64,000 nucleotides of DNA from Candidatus Bathyarchaeota archaeon (GCA_026014685.1 JAOZHW010000011.1:62001-126000), one strand, 5' to 3'. Positions 17,106 through 25,855 are shown, counted from the stretch's first letter. A program made the numbers and translations. The notes: a model not told the origin generated them from the letters alone.

Positions 17106-17693
17106 TCATAGCGTGGTCTGACCGGATTCAGTGTTACCGCTTGAGGGATGGAATTCAGCGTTGTGACGCTTGTAGATTTCTTTTCGCCATTTACCTTCCC
17201 AACTGTCCCACCCCGTTTTAACCAAGCGCTCCCGCACATGGGGATTTTCTGCCACCCAATCTAAAAAAACAAAGAAACGCCGCTTATCCTTAAGCAACTC
17301 TTTGGGCACACCGCTCTCGACACACCATCGCAAATAAGCGTCTTCGACTAGCTGGTTGAGTTCCCCTGTGGATTCGACTTTTTGAACTTTGAAGCCTTTG
17401 GCTTGCAGATGTGGGATGACGCCTGAGAGAACATATTCGGAGCAGACTTTGAAGCAGGTTTCGCGGTCAGGCTGCATGACTGTAACGATTTCGTCAGCGA
17501 TCTTTTTTGCGTTTTCTAAGTATTTTTTGCTGGCAAAGTTGGGCGGCTGAAAAGCTGAGGTTGGGATTCTACGTTCCAGAAGCATACGCTGGGGCGGTTT
17601 AATTGCGCCGACGACTACCCCCAGTAAAAGATCGCCCCACCCGTAAGCGTCTATTAGTATCATGTTGCCTGGAAGATAACAGTTCAGACCCAA
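17106..17693 (-). CDS. Paralogue of the 16344 gene, without zinc ribbon
   Basis: A 195-residue protein that aligns with the gene at 16344 over most of its length: DAYGWGDLLLGVVVGA near the N-terminus, VESTGELNQLVEDAYLRW in the middle, and WVAENP followed by LVKTGWDSWEGKW near the end. It lacks the C-terminal zinc ribbon. Met 11 (17663) is a better start than Met 1 because it aligns with the paralogue. The tandem pair on one strand suggests duplication. Function unknown. Confidence 0.7.
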   Translation of the reverse strand: MGLNCYLPGNMILIDAYGWGDLLLGVVVGAIKPPQRMLLERRIPTSAFQPPNFASKKYLENAKKIADEIVTVMQPDRETCFKVCSEYVLSGVIPHLQAKGFKVQKVESTGELNQLVEDAYLRWCVESGVPKELLKDKRRFFVFLDWVAENPHVRERLVKTGWDSWEGKWRKEIYKRHNAEFHPSSGNTESGQTTL

Positions 17694-17829
17694 CTTAATT
17701 CACTAATTCAAACAGTAGATAGTATAAGATAGGTTTTATGTTTTAAATTAGTTCTGCGCCTTCGTAGCTTTCAAAATCCAAAGCATACCTGTCACGGCAC
17801 ATTCTAAACTAAAACAGAAAACACAAAAG

Positions 17830-17997
17830 TCAGGTTTCTACCCGTTTAAGCGCCGCTTGCACCCTTTCCTCATCAGAAAGACAATCCTCTAAAAGCGCAT
17901 TAGTCACCGCATAGAGCTTAAGGTCATTTATAACCGCGATCTTGCGCAGTTGCTTATGCAAATCCGCCCTAACTTCCACAACAACACGTTTACTCAT
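17830..17997 (-). CDS. Ribbon-helix-helix protein, 55 residues
   Basis: Frame from ATG 17997 to TGA 17830. The N-terminal strand RVVVEVRADLHKQLRKIAV and the two following helices match the Arc/MetJ ribbon-helix-helix fold, which dimerises to bind palindromic DNA. It begins 10 bases after the stop of the baseplate-hub gene on the same strand, so it may be the last gene of the viral block and may regulate it. Confidence 0.65.
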   Translation of the reverse strand: MSKRVVVEVRADLHKQLRKIAVINDLKLYAVTNALLEDCLSDEERVQAALKRVET

Positions 17998-18006
17998 ACT
18001 CTGCAC

Positions 18007-19593
18007 CTATGGTTTTGCTGTTTTGTACCTGCTTAAACTGCTTGTTCTGCTGTGTAATGCGTAAACGTAGTCGGCGAGGAGGGGTTTCTCTTTGCCCAAC
18101 TCGAGTGTTGTTTGAAGTGTCTGTGTTTTGCCGTCTACGTGGTACTCGGCGCTTTTGACTCTGAAATAGCTGTTTACTCCCTCGTTGGGCAAATAGACCG
18201 CTATCTTGTCGCCTGCAAGTATCGGCGTTGTGCCGTAGTCAAGTACTGTGCTTTGGAGGGTTAAGGTTTCTGCGGGGTCTTTGAGGTTAGCCAGAAGCGC
18301 CTTGGCGCGGCATTCACATTCTGCGTCGCAGGCTAATTCCTCGTTCACCTCGACGATTTCGCGTAGTCCAATGTTGGTTTGGCTGGTTTCGTCGTTTTGT
18401 ATGCTGCTGTATCGGCGTCCACCAAAATATAAGCCATCCACCCAAAAGCTTCCTGAACCTACACCCGTAAACCAAACAGTTACCTTCACCCGTTTAACCA
18501 GTGTCCAATTGAAGCCTGACTGTGTTTGCCATTGGTCGGTGGTGGCGGCTCCGACGGGGACTTGGGTTTGGAACCATTTGTCTGTGCCCACGGTCAGCTC
18601 ATGTGAAGCGAGGTTGTCGTAGATGTCGTGTAAGATTATGGTGGCGTTGCCGTTGAAGGCGGATTCGCGGGTGAGCCAGAAGTTTAGGGTTGGGTAGAGG
18701 TTGGTGTTGACTTCTTTGCCGCTGTCAAGTGTTAGTTGGCAGGAGGCGGAGTAAAGGTTTTGGGCGGTTGTTTTTATGCTGGCTGAGCCCTTGATTTTTG
18801 AGGTGGTGTCAAGGCTTATTGTGCCCGAGGATGCGGTCCACTGCCCGTCGGATGGTGAAAGCGACTCTGTCCATTGGTCTTTGTTTTGTGGGATGCTTTT
18901 GTCGGCTGCGCCGTATACGGTGGCTCGGTTGCGTATTCGGGTTATATCTTTGGTGTATTCGCTGGTTTCTATACGCTCAGAGAGGCTAACGGAGCTGGTT
19001 TTGGTGTTTTTGGGGAAAAACTCGAATTTCGCATCTGGAGCAACCCTGAAATCAAACCCAATGACCCCGTTATCGTCGGCGCTGTCGGCGATTTCCCGCA
19101 GGATATCTATCACGGGAGTGTCTTTGTATTCAAGTTTAGTGTAGGTGGTGTCGGTTGATTCAACCAATTCAACTCCGCCTCGGCTGTGGCTTAAGCCCGA
19201 GTAGTAGTCAAGTAGGTCTTTGACTATGTCTTCACCCTTCATGTTCTCATAGGTGGCGGTAACTACTCGGCGGAAAAGGCGTTCGCCCCAACAGCGCCCA
19301 CTCACAGTGAGGTAGTTTTCTGTGGGTGAAGATTGATATTTGACGCTTTCGACCCTGCAAGTGATAAGTTGGGGGCAGTTGGCACCTCTGCCGACGCTTA
19401 TGCTACCGTCTAAACCAACAGTTATGGGGTAGATGCCGTTAGGGCTGTATTTGCCGTTCCAATTCTGCAGCACAACTTCAAAGCTGCTAACTTCTTTAGT
19501 GCAACCCAAATGGACATTCAATTCGACTACATCACCTTGCGGTGGAGTAATGGAGCCAAAAACGATTGCTACCGACGGAGCATTTACGCTCAT
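18007..19593 (-). CDS. Tail baseplate hub protein (gp27/XkdQ-like) with inserted jelly-roll domain
   Basis: A 528-residue tail protein. N-terminal strands with LTVSGRCWGERLFRRVV, a helical part with VIDILREIADSADDNG, then TRIRNRATVYGAADKSIP, and later the GLREIVEVNEEL and AKALLANLKDPAETL segments are the usual order of hub proteins of myo/siphovirus type. Between about residues 235 and 375 a beta-rich insert (ISLDTTSKIKGSASIKT, then SFWVDGLYFGG) resembles carbohydrate-binding jelly rolls. It overlaps the tape-measure gene by one base. It would sit at the tail tip. Confidence 0.8.
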   Translation of the reverse strand: MSVNAPSVAIVFGSITPPQGDVVELNVHLGCTKEVSSFEVVLQNWNGKYSPNGIYPITVGLDGSISVGRGANCPQLITCRVESVKYQSSPTENYLTVSGRCWGERLFRRVVTATYENMKGEDIVKDLLDYYSGLSHSRGGVELVESTDTTYTKLEYKDTPVIDILREIADSADDNGVIGFDFRVAPDAKFEFFPKNTKTSSVSLSERIETSEYTKDITRIRNRATVYGAADKSIPQNKDQWTESLSPSDGQWTASSGTISLDTTSKIKGSASIKTTAQNLYSASCQLTLDSGKEVNTNLYPTLNFWLTRESAFNGNATIILHDIYDNLASHELTVGTDKWFQTQVPVGAATTDQWQTQSGFNWTLVKRVKVTVWFTGVGSGSFWVDGLYFGGRRYSSIQNDETSQTNIGLREIVEVNEELACDAECECRAKALLANLKDPAETLTLQSTVLDYGTTPILAGDKIAVYLPNEGVNSYFRVKSAEYHVDGKTQTLQTTLELGKEKPLLADYVYALHSRTSSLSRYKTAKP

Positions 19594-20135
19594 TATTCGA
19601 CGCCTCTGCGGTAGAGTTCTGCTTCGCCGCCGCGAGTGATACTGCGGGTTCGGATGGGCGTTTCGGCGGCGGTGCTGTTGAAGGATTGTACGCTCGCAGT
19701 AGCGGTGTTCATGCTGTTGGCGAAGCTGTACATCGCCGCGGCTGCTGCAACGATAACGGCGATTCCAACGCCTGTTAGGGCGAGAAAAGTTGCAAAGCTG
19801 ATGTTGAGGCTGTTCTGTACCGCCGTGGCAAACGCGGTAGCGGCAGCGTAAACTTTCTGTGCTACCGCGACGCCCGCGCTTGTGCGCATAAACAACCCCA
19901 TCGTAGAGACAACCATCATGGCACTAGTTAAGGCGCGGGTTTGGGAGTCGTTTAGGATGCCGAACTGGTTTGCGACGTAGCTGATGGCTGTTCCCGCTGC
20001 GCCGATGCCTGCAAGTGTGGAACCCAGCGTTCTAACACGCGCGGCAAGAGATTCCGCGTCGGTTTGGATGCGGTTAAACTCGTTGCTTGCCCGATTAACC
20101 GCCCGCACCGTGATTGCGATTTCTCGAAAACTCAT
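19593..20135 (-). CDS. Short tail tape-measure-like protein
   Basis: A 180-residue protein. An N-terminal segment (IAITVRAVNRASNEFNRIQ, then a coiled stretch to about residue 40) matches the start of many tape-measure proteins, followed by hydrophobic helices (residues 38-60 and 115-142) of Ala/Val/Ile type. Its place between the gp10-like gene and the hub fits. It is far shorter than typical tape measures, predicting a very short tail or a reduced gene. Its start overlaps the previous stop by four bases. Confidence 0.65.
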   Translation of the reverse strand: MSFREIAITVRAVNRASNEFNRIQTDAESLAARVRTLGSTLAGIGAAGTAISYVANQFGILNDSQTRALTSAMMVVSTMGLFMRTSAGVAVAQKVYAAATAFATAVQNSLNISFATFLALTGVGIAVIVAAAAAMYSFANSMNTATASVQSFNSTAAETPIRTRSITRGGEAELYRRGVE

Positions 20136-20500
20136 AGTTGCGCCTCCGCTTTAGCAGAATCCAAGGCATCCAACAAAACGCGCTCAAGGCGGGGTAAGTA
20201 GGCTTCAACCGCTGGGGTCAGGTACGGTTGGGCACGCATGTTGCTGGTGCCGAATTCGACTGCAGCGGCGTAGGTGGCTTCTGCGCCGACTTCAATTTGC
20301 CAATCCTGAGTTTTGGCGTAAATCGTGCTCTGCAGATACCCAGTTCTGACAGGCACAAGTTGCTCCGCGTTTGCCTTGACCGATTCAGCCCACTGCCCCA
20401 ACTGCGCCCCTATGCGCTTCTGCACGGCGACGTCAAAACGGTTTAGGGCTTGCGCGAGTTCTTCTCCGTCTGATATTTCAAGGGATATGGATACGCTCAT
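20132..20500 (-). CDS. HK97 gp10-like morphogenesis protein
   Basis: A 122-residue protein with the family's core pattern: LVPVRTGYLQSTIYA near the middle, TYAAAVEFGTSNMRAQPYLTPA afterwards, and a C-terminal helix. Members of this family act in head-tail joining or as tail completion proteins. ATG 20500 lies inside the frameshifted end of the preceding gene. Confidence 0.85.
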   Translation of the reverse strand: MSVSISLEISDGEELAQALNRFDVAVQKRIGAQLGQWAESVKANAEQLVPVRTGYLQSTIYAKTQDWQIEVGAEATYAAAVEFGTSNMRAQPYLTPAVEAYLPRLERVLLDALDSAKAEAQL

Positions 20501-21025
20501 GTCTTTTTGCTTCCTTTTCGGTTTTGTTTTTTTCTTCTTCGGCTTGGCGGTCTATTTCGTTGAGGATAACGGTGTATTGGTGGATGACTCGGGCGGGTTG
20601 GCGGCTGAGTTCTGTTGGGGTCCAGCCGAATTCTTTGCAGAGCCTAAAGTCTGTGATTGCGGGGTGGGGTTTTTGGCGGCGGATGGCTCGGATAAAAAAG
20701 CAGTTTCCTCACGAGTCAAAGCGCAGAGACCGTTGACGATTTGCGAGAGTAATTCGCCCAGCGCGATTGGGACTCCGTTTTCTTCGCCCAGAAGCTTCTC
20801 CAAAGTGAGGGGCTGGCTTTGTGGTTGCTCTTTGAGGGATGCCCAGATTGTTTCGGCTTGGATTGCGATGAAGTCGCTGGATTGCACCTGCCCTGAAAGT
20901 GGGTGGTACTTGGTGTGTTTTTGGATTATGCGGCTACGTTTTGCCCAAGTGATTTCGCTGAAGACGTATTGGCCTTGGTATTCTGCGCCGTATTCGTTGC
21001 CCAGTGTCAGGGTTTGTTTTCGCAT
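20478..21025 (-). CDS. Tail assembly chaperone with probable -1 programmed frameshift
   Basis: The zero frame from 21025 gives 157 residues ending at 20552, but after residue 111 it turns into Ser/Pro/Asn-rich sequence unlike a folded domain. A slip of -1 at TTTTTTA (20699-20693) enters a frame that stays open to TGA 20478 and encodes EFGWTPTELSRQPARVI and a charged coiled coil, giving a 182-residue product. This is the architecture of the gpG/gpGT-type chaperones made by most tailed viruses between tail tube and tape measure, which matches its position. A one-base sequencing error in the T run is the alternative. Confidence 0.75.
20693..20699 (-). other. Slippery heptamer T TTT TTA
   Basis: On the coding strand the zero-frame codons read GCT TTT TTA, so the heptamer has the X XXY YYZ form in the correct register for -1 slippage. 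The -1 frame is open for 71 codons downstream and gives viral-type protein sequence. Confidence 0.75.
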
Positions 21026-21040
21026 TCTTCTTTTCTCCTT

Positions 21041-21898
21041 TTAGGTTATTGTGAGGGTTTTTGCGGTGAAGGCGGCTTTGAGGCTGACGAGTTCCTCGAT
21101 GCGGGTGGGTATGGAGACGTTTTCCCATTTGCAGTCTCCGAGGATAGCTTTGTTTGAGCCGCCCAAACCGAATTCTAAGTCAAATTCGGTGTCGTTTATG
21201 ATGTCGTCGAATTCCTCTTTGGATTCGAATTCGAAAACCACTTCGCCGCTTAACTCGCGGTGCCTATTGGGCAAGTACTTGATTATGTTACCGTTGGGAC
21301 TGCGTATGACGGGGATTTGTTTTAGGTTGTTGTTTACGGTGAATTTCCAGTCGGTGACGCGGTCCAGTGTGGTTGTGTCTTTTTTGATGTAGCTTTCGTA
21401 GAAGGGCACGGCGCCTGCGTATTCGCTGTAGGTTGCGCCTGAAATTTTTGAGGTGGACGCGGTTACGTCTTGGCTTAGAAGCTCAGCCGACGCCTTTACC
21501 ACATCGTCGATGCTGCATTCCACGGCGACGGATTGGAATTTGCAGCCTGTATAGAGCAAAGAAATTATGTCCGTTGCCTCAGAAAAAGCGCCCTTATAGT
21601 ACAGCACCTGCACGCTTAATGATTTGTTGAGGTCAACTTTGCAGTTCTGCAGGAAATTGATCGGGGCATCGCTGGGAATGGGAAACGAGACTTTTAAGCT
21701 CGATGCGCGTTGGCCTTTCTTTATCGCTTGCAAATCGACGGAGCCTACTCCGCGGACTTTGATGTTGTTGGAGTTGATTTGGGGTTCGATGCTCTCGGCT
21801 GCTACTCCAAGCATCGCTGGGTTCGTGGGGGTTTGCCCGAAAACTGATTCTTCCACATAGAAGAGTTTGCTTTCATGAGAACCATATGTTTGTGGCAT
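21041..21898 (-). CDS. Tail tube protein
   Basis: A 285-residue beta-rich protein. It begins with the SHESKLFYVEESVFGQTP segment typical of archaeal and bacterial tube proteins, has repeated strand patterns, and ends with a domain carrying FEFESKEEFDDIINDTEFDLEF. Its position between tail terminator and tail chaperone is the canonical one. It forms the tube through which DNA would pass. No frameshift or unusual composition was seen. Confidence 0.75.
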   Translation of the reverse strand: MPQTYGSHESKLFYVEESVFGQTPTNPAMLGVAAESIEPQINSNNIKVRGVGSVDLQAIKKGQRASSLKVSFPIPSDAPINFLQNCKVDLNKSLSVQVLYYKGAFSEATDIISLLYTGCKFQSVAVECSIDDVVKASAELLSQDVTASTSKISGATYSEYAGAVPFYESYIKKDTTTLDRVTDWKFTVNNNLKQIPVIRSPNGNIIKYLPNRHRELSGEVVFEFESKEEFDDIINDTEFDLEFGLGGSNKAILGDCKWENVSIPTRIEELVSLKAAFTAKTLTIT

Positions 21899-21902
21899 TT
21901 TT

Positions 21903-22877
21903 TTATTCTCCTATTTTTTCGATATACCATGATTTTACGGTCAATTCAGTGCGGTACACTGGGGGTTTTAGGTCTGCGCGGTCGAGGTTGCGGCTGCCTG
22001 CGACATCGCAGTAGGTTATGCCTTTGACGGAGACCACGCAAGATGCAGAATCGCAAGTCAAAACCGCAGGTGTCACCCCGTCGCTTGCACCGTTTGTTTC
22101 CGCCAAAAACCACAAGAAACCTTCCTCGTCGATGTAATCAGCCAAGTTTGCGGTTAAACTTAAGGTTAATTGCGCGTCACTTTCTGAGGCAGCGTTGTTT
22201 TGGGTGTTCTGCCAAGCCCCCGCCACATTGTTCCAAGCTTTGACTGTGACGCCGTTCTGGGTTGCTGCTGAGGCGAAACCCTCGAAAGCGAAAACAGCCT
22301 GCTTAACCGTGTTGCGGCGGCTTTCGAGTTTGAAACCAAACAGCAAAACCGCCCGTTCACCGCTCCCACTGCGACTTACTTGGCATCGGCTGTCGTCGCT
22401 GTACCAAAGGTTCTGGTAGTCGCCGACCGATAACTCTGTCCAACCGTTGGCGGTTGGAGATGCTTCGATGTTGCCGCTGTATACTTTGCTGGTCTGGGTG
22501 TTTGGGCTTAAACCGACATAGTTGTAGGTTGTTTGGTTTGGGATTTGGCAGTTTTGACGGATTATGCGGTTTATTTCGTCGGCGATTTTTTTGCGGATTG
22601 TTGTGGCGGTTTCGGTTTGGGATAGGGTTTCTGTTGCCCAAATATTCACGCGCAGAGTTGAGGTGCACCGTCGAATTTTACCCGACAAATCCAACTTTGA
22701 ATCCACGTTTTCCGCCAAAACAACTGTAACTTGCCCATCTGAAACTTTGAATGCGTCACTGTTTTGGTATTCCCTTGAAACATCAACCGAAGCCAAACCT
22801 CCGTTGTCCAAGACCACACGCATCTGAGTGCGAAGCAACCGCATTACTGTAGCGGCGGGGTCTTCGGTTTCGCTCAT
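21903..22877 (-). CDS. Tail-terminator-like protein with C-terminal jelly-roll domain
   Basis: ATG 22877 overlaps the TGA of the preceding gene (ATGA). The N-terminal part to about residue 120 fits tail-terminator or minor tail proteins: a helix AATVMRLLRTQM, strands with DGQVTVVLAENV, and a helix with TATTIRKKIADEINRII. Residues about 125-300 form a beta-sandwich with LLFGFKLESRRNTVKQAVFAF and FLWFLAETNGAS, resembling carbohydrate- or surface-binding jelly rolls. 324 residues in total. The terminator assignment rests mainly on position and pattern. Confidence 0.65.
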   Translation of the reverse strand: MSETEDPAATVMRLLRTQMRVVLDNGGLASVDVSREYQNSDAFKVSDGQVTVVLAENVDSKLDLSGKIRRCTSTLRVNIWATETLSQTETATTIRKKIADEINRIIRQNCQIPNQTTYNYVGLSPNTQTSKVYSGNIEASPTANGWTELSVGDYQNLWYSDDSRCQVSRSGSGERAVLLFGFKLESRRNTVKQAVFAFEGFASAATQNGVTVKAWNNVAGAWQNTQNNAASESDAQLTLSLTANLADYIDEEGFLWFLAETNGASDGVTPAVLTCDSASCVVSVKGITYCDVAGSRNLDRADLKPPVYRTELTVKSWYIEKIGE

Positions 22878-24287
22878 TGGCTGTGTAGTCTCCTTAGTGT
22901 GGCTTTGCGAAATGCGACATCGCTTTTCAGCATGAAGTCTTGGGTAGTGGTTACTTCGTAGTCTGTGCCGTTGCGGGTTACTTTCGTGACGACGTATCGG
23001 AGCAAAAACATGTACTGTCAAATAATCGTTGACGAGGTAGCCAGGTTCGATGAGCATTTCTTCGGTTTTTTGTGGCAGAACAATGGCTTTTAGGTCTGTG
23101 GGTTCGCCGTATGCTGGGGAGTCTCCTGCTTCAGTGAGTGGGTGAAGGGTTAGGTTTTCGCCTTTGCTTCTCAGCACCTGCGTGAAGCGGGTCAGGGGCG
23201 GCTGGTAGCCCGAAAGCATCTCGCCAAGCCAGCAAACCGTTGCCATCGCCTGCTTATTCTCAATGGGCCCATAATCTGTTTGTCTGGGTCCCCAGAACAT
23301 GAATTCCTGTGCTTGGCTTAGGATGGTTTTTGCGCTGAAATCGTACGCGGGTTTGTCGTGGCGTTGTCGGATGTTGCCTAAGATGCCTGCGGTTACGGCG
23401 TCGTAGTAGTCGCATGCGAGCTGCTTGGTTTTCACGTTGATATAGCCTGCCCAGCAGATACCCGAGTTGTAGGCGGGAAATTGGGGTGAAGCCCCGATGG
23501 CGTTTATGACTTGATAGGTCTTTTGCACACTGCTGCTGTAGCCTTCATAGTCGTATAGCCCAAGCAAAGCATAAGCAACAGAGTCATCATAGATTATGTC
23601 GTCACGTAAACCAACTCTGTGCCAAGCGCTGTCGCCGCTGGGTTTAGGGTCAAAATACAGATATATTTGCTCAAGGCCTGGGCGGTAAAAGTTGACTGCG
23701 TCTTCGATTATAGTTTGGTATTGCGCTTTGTTTATGGGGTCAGATTCAGCAAGCAACCGAAGCCCAACGACGCCGTAGAGCGCTTCAACATCCATTTGGG
23801 GCAGCCATGCATCAGCGGTGTTTACCGCTCTTGCGAAGCCACCGTAGTAGCAGTCGTGGATGCCCAGCTGTCGAGGTTTGTGCTGCATGTTTAACAGGAA
23901 GGTGCCTGCTGATTTGGCGCTGTTGAGGTAGTTTTCGTTTGAGGTTAATTCATAAGCTTTTAGCAGCGCGGGCATTGTGCGACCTGCATCCACGGCGTAG
24001 CAGTATGTGCTGCCTTCCGCGCTGACAAAGCCGCCGTAACCTTCTCTATTGACGTCTGTGATTTGCTGGGTAAGCATCCAGTTGGTTAGCTCGACGATTT
24101 TTGCTTCTATCTCAGCACTGCGATCGTCAAACTGAGGGTCAAAATATGCCTCATAAAGAAAATCCACCGCGAAACCCGCGGCAAGCGCTGCTTTCCCCCA
24201 AGTCAAATCTGGTCCCTCACCAGGTATAATGTAGAGGTAAGGCGCATAATCCATCACAAACTGGTAGTAAGCTTCGGGGACGGGCAT
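22874..24287 (-). CDS. Glycosidase-like (alpha/alpha)6 domain fused to head-closure-like domain; one-base frameshift
   Basis: Residues 1 to about 380 form a helical toroid like six-hairpin glycosidases (GYGGFVSAEGSTYCYAVDAGRTMPALL, split here over two repeats, and the DDIIYDDSVAYALLGL segment). From about residue 385 a small domain with EEMLIEPGYLVNDYLTVHVFAP begins, as in head-closure proteins. Near 23000 the frame is wrong: the zero frame yields Arg/His-rich nonsense, while the +1 frame gives VTRNGTDYEVTTTQDFML and ends at TGA 22874. The total length of 1414 bases is a multiple of three plus one, so a single extra base explains it. About 470 residues if corrected. Confidence 0.7.
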
Positions 24288-24290
24288 CGG

Positions 24291-24644
24291 TTAGGCGCTC
24301 CGTAAGGTTGGTTTTTTTAGGCTGCCAAGGATACGTTCTAGTTCCTGCTGCAGAACCATCAGAGGGGGGGCTTTGTCGGTTACGGCGAAGTTTTGGTCTC
24401 CGACGCTAAAGTCTAACCCGACTGCGGAGCCGCCAGTCAAGTAGCAGATGGCGTAAACGGCGGAGAGCAGAGTGATGAATTCTTTTTCGGCATCAGAGCA
24501 GTTGCCTGAGTCGATGGCTTTGTTTAGTTCCAGCGACAGCGTGGTGGCTGCACGGTTAACCATTTTCTGCAGTTTATGGTCGGGAATATCGGTTGAGGTA
24601 ACGTTAATTGTGTCTCGCACATCACTTAAGGTAACCGTCGCCAT
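24291..24644 (-). CDS. Head-tail connector protein (gp6-like)
   Basis: A 117-residue helical protein. ATG 24644 has GGAGG about 9 bases upstream and overlaps the portal stop by one base. It reads TLSDVRDTINVTSTDIPDHKLQKMVNRAATTLSLEL, here named only by its two halves TLSDVRDTI and DIPDHKLQKMVN, followed by AEKEFITLLSAVYAICYLTGG. This resembles the small connector proteins that dock under the portal. Placement right after the portal fits that role. Confidence 0.65.
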   Translation of the reverse strand: MATVTLSDVRDTINVTSTDIPDHKLQKMVNRAATTLSLELNKAIDSGNCSDAEKEFITLLSAVYAICYLTGGSAVGLDFSVGDQNFAVTDKAPPLMVLQQELERILGSLKKPTLRSA

Positions 24645-25855
24645 CAATTTCCGCCTCCTTTTGGGGGTGTTTCATCCCAGAGTTGCCAGCCGAATTTGAC
24701 GGCGTTCTTGCGGAACTCTTCCTGCCGAATCAACCCCTTCTCAGCCGCACTCAAAAGGTCAGCTATGTTGGCTTCTTTGGCTTTGTAAGGACTCCAGTTA
24801 AGCCGAACCTGCGCTTTAACGGGGTCAAACCCCGCCTGCGACAACACTGTATCAAAGAGTTCCCTCTCCACCTGCCGCTTAATGTAGCGTTGCACGGGCT
24901 GAATGAGCATGTTCTGCAACTCCAAGGCGGCGTTGGCGGATGCCTCTGTGAAACCAGGCGTGCTAAAAAGCCGCGGCAAGGGGGTTTCGCAGCCCAAGTA
25001 AAACTGGTTAATCAAGTGGTCAACGTAGTATTCAAAGCGGGCGCGGGGATCTATCGTGACTGGGCGTATGTCGCCTTTGCCGTTGTAAAACAGCCAGGCA
25101 CCTTCTTCACTGCGGTTTTTGATGGCTTGCTGAAACTGCTCAATCGTCGCGTCATCAGCCCGCTCCAGCAACGCCAAAACGTCTGGTCCAGCGTACTTCT
25201 CAAAAATCCGGGGCATAATCCGCTCAATCTTCGCCTTCATGGCCGAGTACGCTGGACGCTTATCACATCCAAAGGCAAGCGAGTGCAACAAAACCTGCAA
25301 CACACCCGTGCCGTAACCCGAATAGTCTAAACAGTTGATACGCCAGTGAACGATGGCTGTGGCATCAAGGTTTTCTCCGCCGTATATGTGGCGTAGTTTG
25401 TAACTCTCAATTTTGTAAGGAACACGAAGAGTTTTTTCGTCAAGGTAGCTTTGTTCTATCCGTTCTACGGCGTCGATTGGTAACCGATGTAGGGCTTTGA
25501 TGTTCTGGGGGGTTAGTTTTAGCCAGAAGTCGTTACCACAAGCTATGAGCATCCTTGCCATATCGCTGAGCAAAGCGTCGAGGTTCACGTTCTCGTTAAA
25601 GCCATCGACGACACGTTTTGCTTGTGCGGCTTTCTCGTAGTTGTCGTTTACCGTAGTGTAGAAACCTGAACCAACAGCGGAAGCCGCCAGCAAATCCACA
25701 CTGGCCTTACAGGTCGGGTCACGTTGGTAAAGTTTGATTACGTCTGAGAGGGGAATGCTTGGGGTTTCGTACACCAGAGAAGTCTGCGGCGAGACGTAAC
25801 CACCTTTGGGTTTAACCGCAAAAGACTCAACAAACCGACGAAACGCGCCGCTCAT
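24644..25855 (-). CDS. Portal protein
   Basis: A 403-residue protein with the phage portal layout: an N-terminal clip region with DVIKLYQRDPTCKASVDLLA, a core with NVNLDALLSDMARMLIACGN and DFWLKLTP, and the late segment TPLPRLFSTPGFTEASANAALE that is strongly conserved in portals. It forms the dodecameric DNA gate at the capsid vertex. Unusually the gene lies downstream of the capsid gene. Its ATG overlaps the stop of the small winged-helix gene by four bases. Confidence 0.88.
   Translation of the reverse strand: MSGAFRRFVESFAVKPKGGYVSPQTSLVYETPSIPLSDVIKLYQRDPTCKASVDLLAASAVGSGFYTTVNDNYEKAAQAKRVVDGFNENVNLDALLSDMARMLIACGNDFWLKLTPQNIKALHRLPIDAVERIEQSYLDEKTLRVPYKIESYKLRHIYGGENLDATAIVHWRINCLDYSGYGTGVLQVLLHSLAFGCDKRPAYSAMKAKIERIMPRIFEKYAGPDVLALLERADDATIEQFQQAIKNRSEEGAWLFYNGKGDIRPVTIDPRARFEYYVDHLINQFYLGCETPLPRLFSTPGFTEASANAALELQNMLIQPVQRYIKRQVERELFDTVLSQAGFDPVKAQVRLNWSPYKAKEANIADLLSAAEKGLIRQEEFRKNAVKFGWQLWDETPPKGGGN

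Noticed and set aside
21903-24287. A single 794-residue protein
   Set aside because: The middle (about 40 residues) is frameshifted nonsense; a TGA in the +1 frame overlaps a good ATG at 22877, so two genes are present.
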